This document shows positions 1 through 12,050 of a stretch of DNA of 64,000 bases, piece by piece. Both the position numbers and the translations under genes were made by a program. The DNA is taken from the NCBI GenBank assembly GCA_036346225.1, contig JARFIW010000899.1, forward strand, positions 1,922,001 through 1,986,000, written 5' to 3'. Under the pieces are notes generated by a model that saw only the letters and a list, made by a program, of their open reading frames with translations, had not been told where the DNA came from and did not search any database. Every line of letters starts with the position of its first letter. The stretch's first letter is position 1. Source of the DNA: Platerodrilus igneus (Eukaryota > Arthropoda > Insecta > Coleoptera > Lycidae).

Positions 1-1276
1 GAGAAGCCGAGCATTTTCGTTTTGTTGCTCATGGCGTTAAGATGCGTAGGTCACTTACCAGATGGGAATGGTCAATTATACTGCAGATGTGGCCTTAGTA
101 GGGCTACTCTTACTGATGTAACCAAGACTTTAAAGAATCAGTTTAATCAATGGTACGCTCTCCTGTGTAACAAGTTATTTGAAAAAAACTATTTCCCCAA
201 ACTACCCAAAATCGTCAAGTTAGCCGCGGCTTTTTTGAATTTTGAAAAAATTTTTGTACCACAATTAAGCGGTAATTAGGCGCCATTTTGCACCGTTAAA
301 ACGAAATTTTTTCGCCCTCCTGTGTAACAAGTTATTAAAAAAAAACTATTTCTCCAAACTACCCAAAATCGTGAAGTTGGCCGCGACTTTTTTAAATTTA
401 AAAAAAATTTTATACCAAATTTAAGCGGTAATTAGGCGCCACTTTGCGCCGTTAAAACAAAAATTTGCGCCCTTCCGTGTAAAAAGTTATTAAAAAAAAG
501 CTATTTCTCCAAACTAGCCATAATCGTGAAGTTGGCCGCGACTTTTTTGAATTTTGAAAAAAATTTTGTACTACAATTAAGCGGTAATTAGGCGCCGTTT
601 CGCGCCGTTGAAACGAAATTTTGCGCCCTACTGTGTAACAAGTTATTTGAAAAAAACTATTTCTCCAAACTACCCAAAATCGTGAAGTTGGCCTTACATG
701 TGATTTTTTTCCAATGCTCCACCCAAATGTACTACATTGGCCAGGAAGCGAGTTTCTTTTTACTGGAAAATTTGGAATTTTGCCGAACCCTTACTGTTCC
801 AAGCAAGATAGGGATCTTTAACGTGCGTGACAACACACACACGGAATCTCCATTTTACCTCTCATCCGAACCAAGGTGTATTTTTGTGAAAAATGCTGTG
901 TCGTGATTCGAACCCGGGACCTTGGGTGTAGTAGTCACACACATACCACTACGCCACGGAACCACGCCGTGAAGTTGGCCGCGACTTTTTTGAATTTTGA
1001 AAAAAAATTTATACCAAATTTAAGCGATAATTACAAGTCATTTTGCGCCGTTGAAACAAAATTTTGCGTCCTTCTGTGTAAGAAGTTATTTAAAAAACAA
1101 AACTATTTCTCCAAACTAGCCAAAATCATGTAGTTGGCCGCGACTTTTTTGAATTTTGAAAACATTTTTGTACCAAATTTAAGCGGTAATTAGGCTCCAT
1201 TTTGCGCCGTTAAAACGATATTTTGCGCCCTCCGTGTAACAAGTTATTTGAAAAAATAAACCATTTTTCCGAACTG
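1..1276 (-). repeat. ~156-bp satellite array, block 1 (inverted relative to block 2)
   Basis: Tandem units of about 156 bp run from the window edge. Each contains a stretch reading CGTGAAGTTGGCCGCGAC, then AATTAAGCGGTAATTAGGCGCC, followed by TTTTGCGCCGTT. Units are diverged in homopolymer length and point substitutions. They are the reverse complement of the units in the block beginning near 1747. A SINE interrupts this block at 694-967. Short reading frames across the units are by-products of the period and are not annotated as genes. Confidence 0.93.
694..967 (-). mobile_element. tRNA-derived SINE copy 1 (inserted in satellite)
   Basis: The 274-bp insertion is flanked by a perfect 13-bp target-site duplication, CGTGAAGTTGGCC, at 681-693 and 968-980, which is satellite sequence. 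On the minus strand it opens with a tRNA-like head containing a B-box-like GGTTCGAATC preceded by a short A-box-like stretch, then a body with the block CACGTTAAAGATCCC, and an AT-rich tail ending in ATCACATGTAA. The head is tRNA-related but has lost tRNA folding potential, so it is a SINE with an internal Pol III promoter rather than a tRNA gene. Related copies lie at 1970, about 7222, 59286 and 62671. Confidence 0.88.
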
Positions 1277-1746
1277 TAAATACATTCATATCTTGATTTA
1301 TACTAAATTCTAGAACTAACGGATACAACTAGTAAGCCAACATAATATAGTTGGCCGCCAGCGGTGTCCTCTTATCGGAAATTAGCTGTCGCCCGCCTCT
1401 TCATGCTTGAAGGATTTGTAAGTTACATATCATTTTTTTATCATATTTGAAAGTAATACCATGGAATTACACCCTCTGATTAGAAGTAGTTTTACATAAT
1501 TTAAATACTTGATTAATAATATATTTTTATGAAGTTACAAGTTAACAACAGGATATAAAATTTTCATACAAACTTTCATTCTCTATTCTACACTCTTAAG
1601 AGTTGTTTCTTAAAAAACGCTTATACAAGTATTTTATTATTTAAGACTAAGATCCTAAATGCTGATTTTAATACCTCTAACTGAGATTTTGTGAAAGTCA
1701 GCAGCGAATTGTATTTCACTTTAAATTTATTTAATTCTTGGCTATA
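1277..1746. other. Unique spacer between the two satellite blocks
   Basis: About 470 bp of AT-rich non-satellite sequence separates the two oppositely oriented arrays. No coding potential or repeat signature is seen. The junction near 1747 starts in the middle of a satellite unit (ACCGCTTAATTGTGG). Confidence 0.6.
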
Positions 1747-4700
1747 TATTACCGCTTAATTGTGGTACAAATATTTTTTCAAAATTCAAAAAAGTCGCGG
1801 CCAACTTCACGGTTTTGGCTAGTTTCGAGAAATAGCTTTTTTTTAAATAACTTTTTACACAGAAAGACGCAAAATTTTGTTTTAACGGCGCAAAATGGCG
1901 CCTAATTACCGCTTAAATTTGGTATACAATTTTTTTCAAAGTTCAAAAAAGTCGCGGCCAACCTCACGAGGCGTCGCCGTGGATCAATGTAGTAAGCGTA
2001 AGACTACGGATCTCAAGGTCCTGGGTTCAAATCCCGACACGGCCGACTGCTTGAAAAATGACAGGTGAGCATTTTTCACAGAAATTACGCCCTCGTTCGG
2101 ATGAGAGGTTAAATGGAGGTCCCGTGTGTGAGTGTTGTCACGCACGTTAAAGATCCCTACCTTGCCTGGAACGGCAAGGGTTCGGCAAAATTCTAAATTT
2201 CCAGGCAACAAAAAACTCGCTTCCTGGCCAATGTAGTACCTTCTGGTGGAGCATTGGAAATATAAATGCACGGCCAACCTCACGATTTTGGGTAGTTTGG
2301 ACAAATGGTTTTTTTTTCGATTATCTTGTTACACAGAAGGGCGCAAAATTTCGTTTCAACGGCGCAAAATGGCGCCTAATTATCGCTTAATTGTGGTACA
2401 AAAATTATTTCAAAATTCAAAAATGTCACGGCCAACTTCACGATTTTGGGTAGTTTGGAGAAATAGTTTTTTTTAAAATAACTTGTTACATAGGAGGGCG
2501 CAAAATTTCGTTTCAACGGAGAAAATGGCGCATAATTACCGCTTAATTGTGGTACACAAATTTTTTCAAAATTCAAAAAGTCGCGGCCAACTTCACGATT
2601 TTAGCTAGTGTGGAGAAAGTTTTTTCGAATAACTTGTTACACAGAAGGGCGCAAAATTTCGTTTTAACGGCGCAAAATGGCGCCTAATTACCGCTTAATT
2701 GTGGTACAAAATTTTTTACAAAATTCAAAAAAGTCGCGGCCAACTTCACGATTTTGGTTAGTTTGGAGAAATAGTTTTTTTTAAATAACTTTTTACACAG
2801 AAGGGCGCAAAATTTCGCTTCAACGGCGCAAAATAGTGCATAATTACCGCTTAATTGTCGTACAAAATTTTTTTCAAAATTCAAAAATGTCGCGGTCAAC
2901 TTCACGATTTTGGGTAGTTTGGAGAAATAGATTTTTTCAAAAAACTTGTTTCACAGGAGGGCGCAAAATTTCGTTTTAACGGCGCAAAATGGCGCATAAT
3001 TACCGCTTAATTGTGGTACACAAATGTTTTTAAAATTCAAAAAAGTCGCGGCCAACTTCACGATTTTAGCTAGTTTGGAGAAACAGCTTTTAGAATAACT
3101 TGTTACACAGAAGGGTGCAAAATTTCGTTTTAACGGCGCAAAATGGCACCTAATTACCGCTTAATTGTAGTACAAAATTTTGTACAAAATTCAAAAAAGT
3201 CGCGGCCAACTTCACGATTTTGGGTAGTTTGGAGAAATAGATTTTTTCAAAAAACTTGTTTCACAGGAGGGCGCAAAATTTCGATTTAACGACGCAAAAT
3301 GGCGCATAATTACCGCTTAATTGTGGTACACAAATGTTTTTAAAATTAAAAAAAGTCGCGGCCAACTTCACGATTTTAGCTAGTTTGGAGAAACAGCTTT
3401 TCGAATAACTTGTTACACAGAAGGGTGCAAAATTTCGTTTTATCGGCGCAAAATGGCACCTAATTACCGCTTAATTGTAGTACAAAATTTTTTACAAAAT
3501 TCAAAAAAGTCGCGACCAACTTCACGATTTTAGCTAGTTTGGAGAAACAGTTTTTTTGAATAACTTGTTACACAGAAAGGCGCAAAATTTCGTTTCAACC
3601 GCGCAAAATGGCGCCTAATTACCGCTTAATTGTGAAACAAATTTTTTTTCAAAATTCAAAAAATTCGTGGCCAACGTCACAATTTTGGGTAGTTTGGAGA
3701 ATTAGTTTTTTTCAAATAACTTGTTACACAGGAGGGCGCAAAATTTCGTTTCGACGGCGCAAAATGGCCCCTAATTACCGCTTAATTGTGGTGCAAAATG
3801 TTTTTCAAAATTCAAAAAAGTCGCGGCCAACTCCACGAGTTTGGCTAGTTTGGAGAAATGGTTTTTTTCGAATAACTTTTTACACAGAAGGGCGCAAAAT
3901 TTCGCTTTAATGGCGCAAAATGGCGCCTAATTACCGCTTAATTGTGGTACAACAATTTTTTCAAAATTCAAAAAGGTCGCGGCCAACTTCACGATTTTGG
4001 GTAGTTTGGAGAAATAGTTTTTTTCAAATAACTTGTTACACAGGAGGGCGCAAAATTTCGTTTCAACGGCCCAAAATGGCGCATAATTACCGCTTAAGTG
4101 TGGTACAAAATTTTTTTCAAAATTCAAAAAAGTCGCGGCCAACTTCACGATTTTGGGTAGTTTGGAGAAATAGATTTTTTCTAAAAACTTGTTACACAGG
4201 AGGGCGCAAAATTTCGTTTTAACGGCGCAAAATGGCGCCTAAATACCGCTTAATTGTGGTACAAAATTTTTTTCAAAATCCAAAAAAGTCGCGGCCAACT
4301 TCACGATTTTGGCTAGTTTGGAGAAATAGCTTTTTTTTAAATAACTTTTTACACAGTAGGGCGCAAAATTTTGTTTTAACGGCGCAAAATGGCGCCTAAT
4401 TACCGCTTAAATTTGAAATACAATTTTTTTCAAAATTCAAAAAAGTCGCGGCCAACTTCACGATTTTGGGTAGTTTGGACAAATGTTTTTTTTTCGATTA
4501 ACTTGTTACACAGAAGGGCGCAAAATTTCGTTTCAACGGCGCAAAATGGCGCCTAATTACCGTTTAATTGTGGTACAAAAATTTTTTCAAAATTCAAAAA
4601 TGTCGCGGCCAACTTCACGATTTTGGGTAGTTTGGAGAAATAGTTTTTTTCAAATAACTTGTTACATAGGAGGGCGCAAAATTTCGTTTCAACGGCGAAA

Positions 4701-7192
4701 ATGGCGCATAATTACCGCTTAATTGTGGTACACAATTTTTTTCAAAATTTAAAAAGTCGCGGCCAACTTCAGGATTTTAGCTAGTTTGGAGAAACAGTTT
4801 TTTCGAATAACTTGTTACACAGAAGGGCGCAAAATTTCGTTTTAACGGCGCAAAATGGCGCCTAATTACCGCTTAATTGTGGTACAAAAATTTTCACAAA
4901 ATTCAAAAAAGTCGCGGCCAACTTCACGATTTTGGTTAGTTTGGAGAAACAGTTTTTCGAATAACTTGTTACACAGAAGGGCGCAAAATTTCGTTTTAAC
5001 GGCGCAAAATGGCGCCTAATTACCGCTTAAATTTGGTATACAATTTTTTTCAAAATTCAAAAAAGTCGCGGCCAACTTCACGATTTTGGGTAGTTTGGAC
5101 AAATAGTTTTTCGAATTAACTTGTTACACAGAAGGGCGCAAAATTTCGTTTCAACGGCGCAAAATGGCGCCTAATTACCGCTTTAATTGTGGTACAAAAT
5201 TTTTCAAAATTCAAAAATGTCGCGGCCAACTTCACGAGTTTTGGCTAGTTTGGAGAAATAGTTTTTTCAAATAACTTTGTTACACAGAAGGGCGCAAAAT
5301 TTCGCTTTCAACGGCGCAAAATGGCGCATAATTACCGCTTAATTGTGGTACACAAATTTTTCAAAATTTAAAAGTCGCGCCAACTTCACGATTTTAGCTA
5401 GTTTGGAGAAACAGATTTTTCAAATAACTTGTTACACAGGAGGGCGCAAAATTTCGTTTTAACGGCGCAAAATGGCGCCTAATTACCGCTTAATTGTGGT
5501 ACAAAATTTTCAAAATTCAAAAAGTCGCGGCCAACTTCACGATTTTGGCTAGTTTGGAGAAAAGTTTTTCGAATAACTTGTTACACAGAAGGGCGCAAAA
5601 TTTCGTTTTAACGGCGCAAAATGGCGCCTAATTACCGCTTAAATTGTGGTACAACAATTTTTCAAAATTCAAAAAGTCGCGGCCAACTTCACGATTTTGG
5701 GTAGTTTGGAGAAATAGTTTTTTCGAATAACTTGTTACACAGAAGGGCGCAAAATTTCGTTTCAACGGCGCAAAATGGCGCCTAATTACCGCTTAATTGT
5801 GGTACAAAATTTTTCAAAATTCAAAAGTCGCGGCCAACTTCACGAGTTTGGCTAGTTTGGAGAAATAGTTTTTTCAAATAACTTTGTTACACAGAAGGGC
5901 GCAAAATTTCGTTTCAACGGCGAAAATGGCGCATAATTACCGCTTAATTGTGGTACTCAAATTTTTTCAAAATTTAAAAAGTCGCAGCCAACTTCAGGAT
6001 TTTAGCTAGTTTGGAGAAACAGTTTTTTTGAATAACTTGTTACACAGAAGGGCGCAAAATTTCGTTTTGACGGCGCAAAATGGCGCCTAATTACCGCTTA
6101 ATTGTGGTACAAAAATTTTCACAAAATTCAAAAAAGTCGCGGCCAACTTCACGATTTTAGCTAGTTTGGAGAAACAGTTTTTCGAATAACTTGTTACACA
6201 GAAGGGTGCAAAATTTCGTTTTAACGGCGCAAAATGGCGCCTAATTACCGCTTAATTGTGGTACAACAATTTTTTCAAAATTCAAAAAGGTCCCGGCCAA
6301 CTTCACGATTTTGGGTAGTCTGGAGAAATAGTTTTTTTCAAATAACTTGTTACACAGGAGGGCGCAAAATTTCGTTTCAACGGCGCAAAATGGCGCGTAA
6401 TTACCGCTTAATTGTGGTACAAAACCTTTTTCAAAATTCAAAAAAGTCGCGGCCAACTTCACGAGTTTGGCTAGTTTGGAGAAATGGTTTTTTTTCGAAT
6501 ATTTTGTTACACAGAAGGGTGCAAAATTTCGCTTTAACGGCGCAAAATGGCGCCTAATTACCGCTTAATTGTGGTACAACAATTTTTTCAAAATTCAAAA
6601 AGGTCGCGGCCAACTTCACGATTTTGGTTAGTCTGAAGAAATAGTTTTTTTCAAATAACTTGTTACACAGGAGGGCGCAAAATTTCGTTTCAACGGCGCA
6701 AAATGGCACGTAATTACCGCTTAATTGTGGTACAAAATCTTTTTCAAAATTCAAAAAAGTCGCGGCCAACTTCACGAGTTTGGCTAGTTTGGAGAAATGT
6801 TTTTTTTTTGAATAACTTGTTACGCAGAAGGGCGCAAAATTTCGCTTTAACGGCGCAAAATGGCGCCTAATTACCGCTTAATTGTGGTACAACAATTTTT
6901 TCAAAATTCAAAAAGGTCGCGGCCAACTTCACGATTTTGGGTAGTCTGGAGAAATAGTTTTTTTCAAATAACTTGTTACACAGGAGGCGCAAAATTTCGT
7001 TTCAACAGCCCAAAATGGCGCATAATTACCGCTTAAATGTGGTACAAAAAATTTTTCAAAATTCAAAAAATTCGCGGCCAACTTCACGTTTTTAGGTAGT
7101 TCAGAAAAATAGTTTATTGCGAATAACTTGATACACAGGAGGGCGCAAAATTTCGTTTCAACGGCGCAAAATGGCGCCTAATTGGCGCCTAA
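1747..7192 (+). repeat. ~156-bp satellite array, block 2
   Basis: About 33 tandem units of roughly 156 bp. Successive copies of GTCGCGGCCAACTTCACG start at 3976, 4132, 4288 and 4445, giving the period. Each unit has an A/T-rich half (runs of T then A around CAAAATTCAAAAA) and a half with paired GGCGC motifs around GGCGCAAAATGGCGCC. Because 156 is divisible by 3, some frames stay open over two units on both strands; this looks incidental. Units at about 5040-5900 have systematically altered homopolymers. A SINE interrupts the block at 1970-2271. Confidence 0.95.
1970..2271 (+). mobile_element. tRNA-derived SINE copy 2 (inserted in satellite)
   Basis: A 302-bp insertion flanked by a perfect 14-bp target-site duplication, GGCCAACCTCACGA, at 1956-1969 and 2272-2285. 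The tRNA-like head lies at the left, with B box GGTTCAAATCC near 2023. The body has GCACGTTAAAGATCCCT near 2142-2158 and the conserved tail segment CTGGCCAATGTAGTACCTT. It is in the opposite orientation to copy 1, so it is an independent insertion into the same satellite family. Confidence 0.9.
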
Positions 7193-7221
7193 TTATGACA
7201 TAAATATTTTTTAAAAATTCA

Positions 7222-7365
7222 TCACCTCTACATTTTACCTCTCGTCCGAAGAAGGGCGTATTTTTGTGAAAAAAGCTCGCTTAACATTTTTCAAGCGGCC
7301 CGTGTCGGGAATCGTATCGGTGACTTTGGACTTACCGCGAACCAACCAAGCCACGGAGTCGCCTA
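7222..7365 (-). mobile_element. tRNA-derived SINE copy 3, 3'-truncated
   Basis: Sequence matching the 5' part of the SINE on the minus strand: a diverged head ending GGAGTCGCC, a decayed B-box region near 7305-7320, and the stretch corresponding to ACATTTTTCAAGCGG. The tail half, including the CACGTTAAAGATCCC block, is missing. It sits at the downstream edge of the satellite array. No target-site duplication was found. Confidence 0.65.
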
Positions 7366-7919
7366 GTACCAAATACTACCAGACATTAAATTTACATGAA
7401 AAAATTTGTTAAAACCCAATTGATTTATTCTTAAATGATGAGAAAATTCCTGAAAAAGGTGGGGGAGTAAATTTTGGATACGAATCGGATCAAACGTATG
7501 GCGGCATCAACAACCCGGTGAACTGCGTTGCAACTTTCACTTGTTTGACATTTTCAAATTCACAGTTAGGCAGAACTTTGAATATATTAAATATGCACGT
7601 TTTGTGCATTAAATTTCGTCTAAGTTAGTTTTTGTTACCATCCAACTCTTGAAATTGGTAAAAATATCTCCCAGAGAATACTTTAAAATTTAAAAAAGTA
7701 TATTTCAGGGAACGTGTCAAGGGTTTGGTAAGGAGTGCAATTGGCTTAAAGTTATCAATATACAACGACAATGAGCATAAACGGGATGATGTTCTTATGA
7801 GGAATAAGGGTTAAACACACCCTCTCCCACCCAACACAAGCACAATTTTGATTGGGATATTTTATCTGAAATTCAACTAGTATGGAATAAAACGCTCTTT
7901 GCTCTTTGCCTTCATTGTT
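7366..7919. other. Unassigned AT-rich interval
   Basis: No reading frame, RNA gene or repeat was recognised in this stretch. Confidence 0.4.
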
Positions 7920-8360
7920 GTTTCACCGACGCGGATGACTGAATAACAGTTTTCAACCAGCAACTCACTCCCATACAATTTGTGTAATTATACCAATTGC
8001 TCGCCTGTTGCCATTATCCGGTAAAATTGCACCTCTATATCCATTACATTACGTTTATATAGCTAATAAACTAACTCTAAAAGGGGCGCATCTCCAGAGT
8101 TTACTCACCAAATTCTAAAATTAGCTTTAGTATTACTACGGAAATTGAATCGAAAAGGCTACATCGAATCGATTTTTATTTTCCAATAAACCTTGAATAT
8201 TTTAAGACGTAAAAAAACTACAATGTATTAATATTTTTAACTCGCACACGAATGCAATATTTTATCACAGCAGAGTGCATATGATATTGTGTTTTTCTAT
8301 TAAGCTGCAATAATAAACGATTTCATGCGCTATGACCGTGACATTCTTTATTTTATTATT
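7920..8360 (+). repeat. Dispersed repeat D, copy 1
   Basis: About 430 bp that aligns by eye with 24770-25195. Shared blocks include TTTTTCTATTAAGC near 8295, followed by CATGCGCTATGACCGTGACATT near its end, and TTATCCGGTAAAATTGC near 8015 (TTATCCTGTAAAATTGC in the other copy). No coding capacity and no clear terminal repeats are visible, so the class is unknown. Confidence 0.6.
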
Positions 8361-8889
8361 ATGCGCTTGTTACTTATGTATGAATGATGGATATATTGTA
8401 GTTTGATGTAAGAAATTTACATAATTTCTAGATGCTTTATTGTTGTTTGTCTCTAAAGTATAAGAAGTTTTGTGAAATCTTAAACGGGATGGAGATAAAA
8501 CAAGACTGGTTTAGCGTAAAATTAAACACGATTATTGAGACTGCCAAACAAAGTCGAAAAATAATAATAACAAATTAAATGAATATTCTACGCATACCTA
8601 GCTACAACATGGTCGCTTTCCAAAAATACGTTGTGTTTTCCAAGAAAAGAAATTATAAAATTATGATAACGTAAGAAAAGAACACAATTATATTAAGAAA
8701 AATTAATTAAATATTTAACACAAGGCACAGTACAATAATTGATAGCCGAAAAATGCTTGTAGAAGTTTTGACTGTAAATACAAAGGTTTGTCTGTCATCA
8801 CCAGGGTGTAATTTATTTACGTAACCGAGTGGCTAATTAAAAGGAGACTTCAGTTACTTTTAATGAACACTAAGGTAATTAATATTACT
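8361..8889. other. Unassigned AT-rich interval
   Basis: No gene or recognised repeat. Confidence 0.4.
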
Positions 8890-9360
8890 ATTAATTTCAT
8901 CATCATCATTAGGTTAGATGCGTACCCTCATTGTTTCCTATTCTGAACTAACCTACACATCTCCCTGAAATTTGCACAGTCTGCATCTATCACTATCTGA
9001 TCTAGGTCTACATCTGCCTCCTTTTTCCTATCTCTGCTTGTAGTATATCCCATACTATTCCCCAAAAATGCCTTAGAATGTATTCTGCCCTTCTATTTCT
9101 CCTATATTTTTCTACAGATATCCTTGCTCCCCTAGTATTTCTATAACCTATTTGTTATTAACTTTGTCTGTCCATGCTATCATCCTCATACATCTGAAGC
9201 ACAACATTTCAAAAGTCTGCTACTGTTTTACTGTCTGCTTTTCCTACTGCCCGTATTTCATAGGCATACTGTGCTGTGCTCCACACATATGCTTTCAACA
9301 ATTTTCTTCTTGTTTCTATGCTTGTTGTCTTTGATCACAGGTGCTGTTCTTTCTTGTTAG
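8890..9360 (-). pseudogene. LINE fragment (end of ORF and 3' end)
   Basis: The minus strand resembles the 3' end of the reverse-transcriptase gene at 15.1-16.8 kb. The stretch around 9150-9345 matches 15240-15425 (shared TTGTTATTAACTTTGTCTGT and ACATTTCAAAAG) and encodes the segment after the polymerase domain that includes TYVWSTA in the longer copy (AYVWSTA here). At its left edge is a run of ATC triplets followed by ATTAGG, which in LINE orientation is a 3' triplet tail. It is a 5'-truncated, decayed insertion. Confidence 0.65.
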
Positions 9361-10030
9361 ATGCAGTTCGGTCCCCTTCTATTGTTTTACAATTATATAC
9401 CGTAGTTCTCTAACATTTAGTGGTTGTGAAGGGGAGTAAGCAGCCCGTGGCTGCAAAGTTCCCCCAGCACTTGAACTATTACCGATTTAATATTTTTTCC
9501 AAGATATCTTTTCGCACAGTCAACATTAGTTACAGATATTTCACAGCCAACACCTGTAGTTGTTTATAATAATTATCAGATTTATCTGCGCTTATTTTTT
9601 CGTCATTAGGTTTTCCGTCTCAAAACTGGTTGGACACGTACCTCCACTTATATGTAGCTAGCTCACACTTTTCCCTGAAATTCCCACACAGCCTATATAC
9701 AGCTCAGTTACCCTTCTATTGTTTTCTAATTATATGCCTATTTCACCGAGATTCTGTGGTATGTGCATGGGGTTAAGCAGCCTGTGGCTGCCAAGATCCC
9801 CCAACAGTTAGACATTTGCCGAATGAATAGTTTTCCAGTAAATCCTTTCACACAATTAATATTATTCGAGAATATTTCACAACGAATACCTGTAGTTTCT
9901 TATAATAATCATCATGTTTAAGTACAGTTATTTTTTCGTCATTAGTTTATCCATCTTGGGACTGGTTGGATGCGTACCTCCATTGATTTCTATTCTGAGC
10001 TAGCCTACACATTTGCATTGAATTACAAGA
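9361..10030 (-). repeat. Two tandem-like LINE 3'-end fragments (repeat C)
   Basis: Two similar ~330-bp segments follow each other, at about 9361-9690 and 9691-10020. Each has TTAAGCAGCC(T/C)GTGGCTGC-like sequence, then CACAGTCAACATTA or its variant, CACCTGTAGTT, and ATAATAATCATCA, and ends near TTTTTCGTCATTAG. The same blocks occur at 19110-19335 and 21195-21385. The CATTAGG ends resemble the triplet-repeat 3' terminus of the LINE, so I infer truncated LINE 3' ends. Confidence 0.55.
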
Positions 10031-10329
10031 ATAATGCGCTAAGCGTACATTATTCCTTAGGGATCTAATTACATTAATATATCTGTGTCGCATAAAGCTA
10101 TTTCCAAGTACATCTCTATTTGATTGTTTCGTGTTCCCCCCTCTGACGGCGCGACCGCTCGACTCTGATTTCGAAAACAGTCGGCCGCCTGCAACAGCTG
10201 TGTTAAGATGTATTTTCGGCTGGAGGCTGGCAACCTCCGCATCAACTATTAATCGTTGGGATATCTTCTAATAACGGTTGGCAAAGTATATATTATACGA
10301 ATTAATGTATTTTGAGGTAATTTATTTAG

Positions 10330-10455
10330 CGCGACAAAATATAATTCGACAATGTAGAATGCGACAAAATATAATTCGACAATGTAGAATGCAACAAATA
10401 TAATTCGACAATGTAGGATGCGACAATAAAGAATGGAACAAATATAATTCGTCAT
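10330..10455 (+). repeat. Short tandem repeat, ~33-bp unit
   Basis: About three and a half degenerate copies of ATAATTCGACAATGTAGAAT followed by GCGACAAA. It lies in the 5' part of the long LTR-like element and accounts for a short minus-strand reading frame here that is not a gene. Confidence 0.8.
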
Positions 10456-11374
10456 CTAGGATCCAAAGAATTACCGTTATTTAGAAACAGTCGATTTGAA
10501 ATTTACCTAATAAGAAATTTGTCTGCTAAGAAATTATGGAAGTTAATTTGGATGCAGTCGGTTCAAATTAGAATGGCTGGTAACTTTGCTTGAAGAACGG
10601 AAATCCCGTCTCAATTTGTTGTCAAGCGGCTAATGCAGTTTTTGGTTCGTAATTAGTAATAAGATTTTTTTGCATGTGTTTTAAAGTTTAGAACACGTAA
10701 ACTTGCTTTTATGTTTAGTACACGTAAATTGTGTAAATTTCAATTAATTGTTGAGCTGGTTTTATAAGCTGTAAAACGAAATTTTGTCGAATTAGCTTTC
10801 TATAATAACATGCTTTGTTCCATATGAACCTCCGATAAGTTCAGCGTATGTCTGCGACGTCATATTTTTCTGTTTTGCACAGCTGACAGATGTTGTCTTG
10901 AAAGCAAATGCTTTGAGCAGCTGTAATGCAATTCAAACAAACATGCCTATTTTTGTGATCAGCTTTATCTATACATATATTATTAAACGTAAATATGAAA
11001 GTTCAAATTCTCATTATGTTAGGTTCTAGTAATTTGTTATCTACCTGAAAAGATCTGCCCAGGTTAGAATTTAATTCCCTGTGTTATGCTTACAAATCAT
11101 TATCACTTTAATTTGTATAACAAGTTCATGTTTAAAGTAAAGTTGGTTGATTTATGAAAAAAAAAGGAAAGTTAAAACTTTAACTTTGATGTAGTTGATT
11201 ATGACAATTTTTTGTTACAAGTTCCGATATTTTAAAAGAGTTTTTTTTAGTAAACATTTAGTTCAAAATCTAAGACTTTTATTTTGGTCAAATGCGATCA
11301 AATCTATTACATAAAGCTAAAATTTTTCTGAGTAATAATTTGATGCCAATATTATATTGGAAATATTTTTATAT

Positions 11375-11795
11375 TATTTATTTATATTTTCAACAAACTT
11401 CGTTCGTTTATGAAATCGATTTGTCGTCCGTCTGTCCGTCCGAGGCCTTTCTAATGGTCGGACATCAATGTGTGATACATCAATCGATTAAGCTCGGTGT
11501 CCTGAGCTTAAGTTTTGATGTCAGTTGAAATCGGGCCACGGGGACGCCGTGCCCCCGCGATATTCCGTCGGGAAAATTAAAATTTCAAATAGGTCCAAAA
11601 TTAATGTGCGATACATATTTGGACTCCCCTAACATAGCTGAGTCGAAATATGGTACCCCCCACAAAATCTGACTACGGATACCCGACCCCCCCGGGGAAT
11701 TAATTTTTATCAAAAATTTCAAATAGGTCCAAAATTAATGTGCGATACATATTTAGAATCCTCTGAAAAAACTGAATCGAAATATGATGCCCCTT

Positions 11796-11836
<41 letters not shown>

Positions 11837-12050
11837 TACATACATACATACACACACACATATATAGCTTTTAAAATATTTATTCAATAAAATAAAATAT
11901 ATTAAAATGTCTCTTTTGTTGTTTATAAATTTTTGTATTTTATCTGAATACTTATAATTATTACAACATAATAATTTTAATTTCTTTAAATTGTTTTAAA
12001 GTAAGTCTACATTTGGAAGTTCGTTGCGACAATGCCTTGCATTTTCAACT
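11375..12050. mobile_element. Segment extra to copy 1 of the TGTAAC family, with ~134-bp duplication
   Basis: Flanking sequence matches 61440-61490 directly, but here about 650 bp intervene. The segment contains GTCCGTCTGTCCGTCC near 11427 and two copies of AATTTCAAATAGGTCC, at 11581 and 11715, each followed by ATTAATGTGCGATACATATT. It also contains a CA/TACA microsatellite. It is probably a nested insertion of another family; ends and TSD are not resolved. Confidence 0.5.
11800..11860. repeat. (AC)n/(ATAC)n microsatellite
   Basis: Uninterrupted AC dinucleotides, then several ATAC units, then AC again. Confidence 0.95.

Noticed and set aside
1970..2040. tRNA gene (also near 900-967, 59510-59578 and 62672-62735)
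   Set aside because: A and B boxes are present but each copy is the head of a ~290-bp SINE with target duplications, and the tRNA arms do not pair well.
2246..6775. Many 70-107-codon frames with repeating sequence such as MAPNYRLIVVQ, on both strands
   Set aside because: They are produced by a 156-bp satellite whose period is a multiple of 3. They recur in every unit, on both strands, with stops placed by unit divergence. No evidence of a gene.
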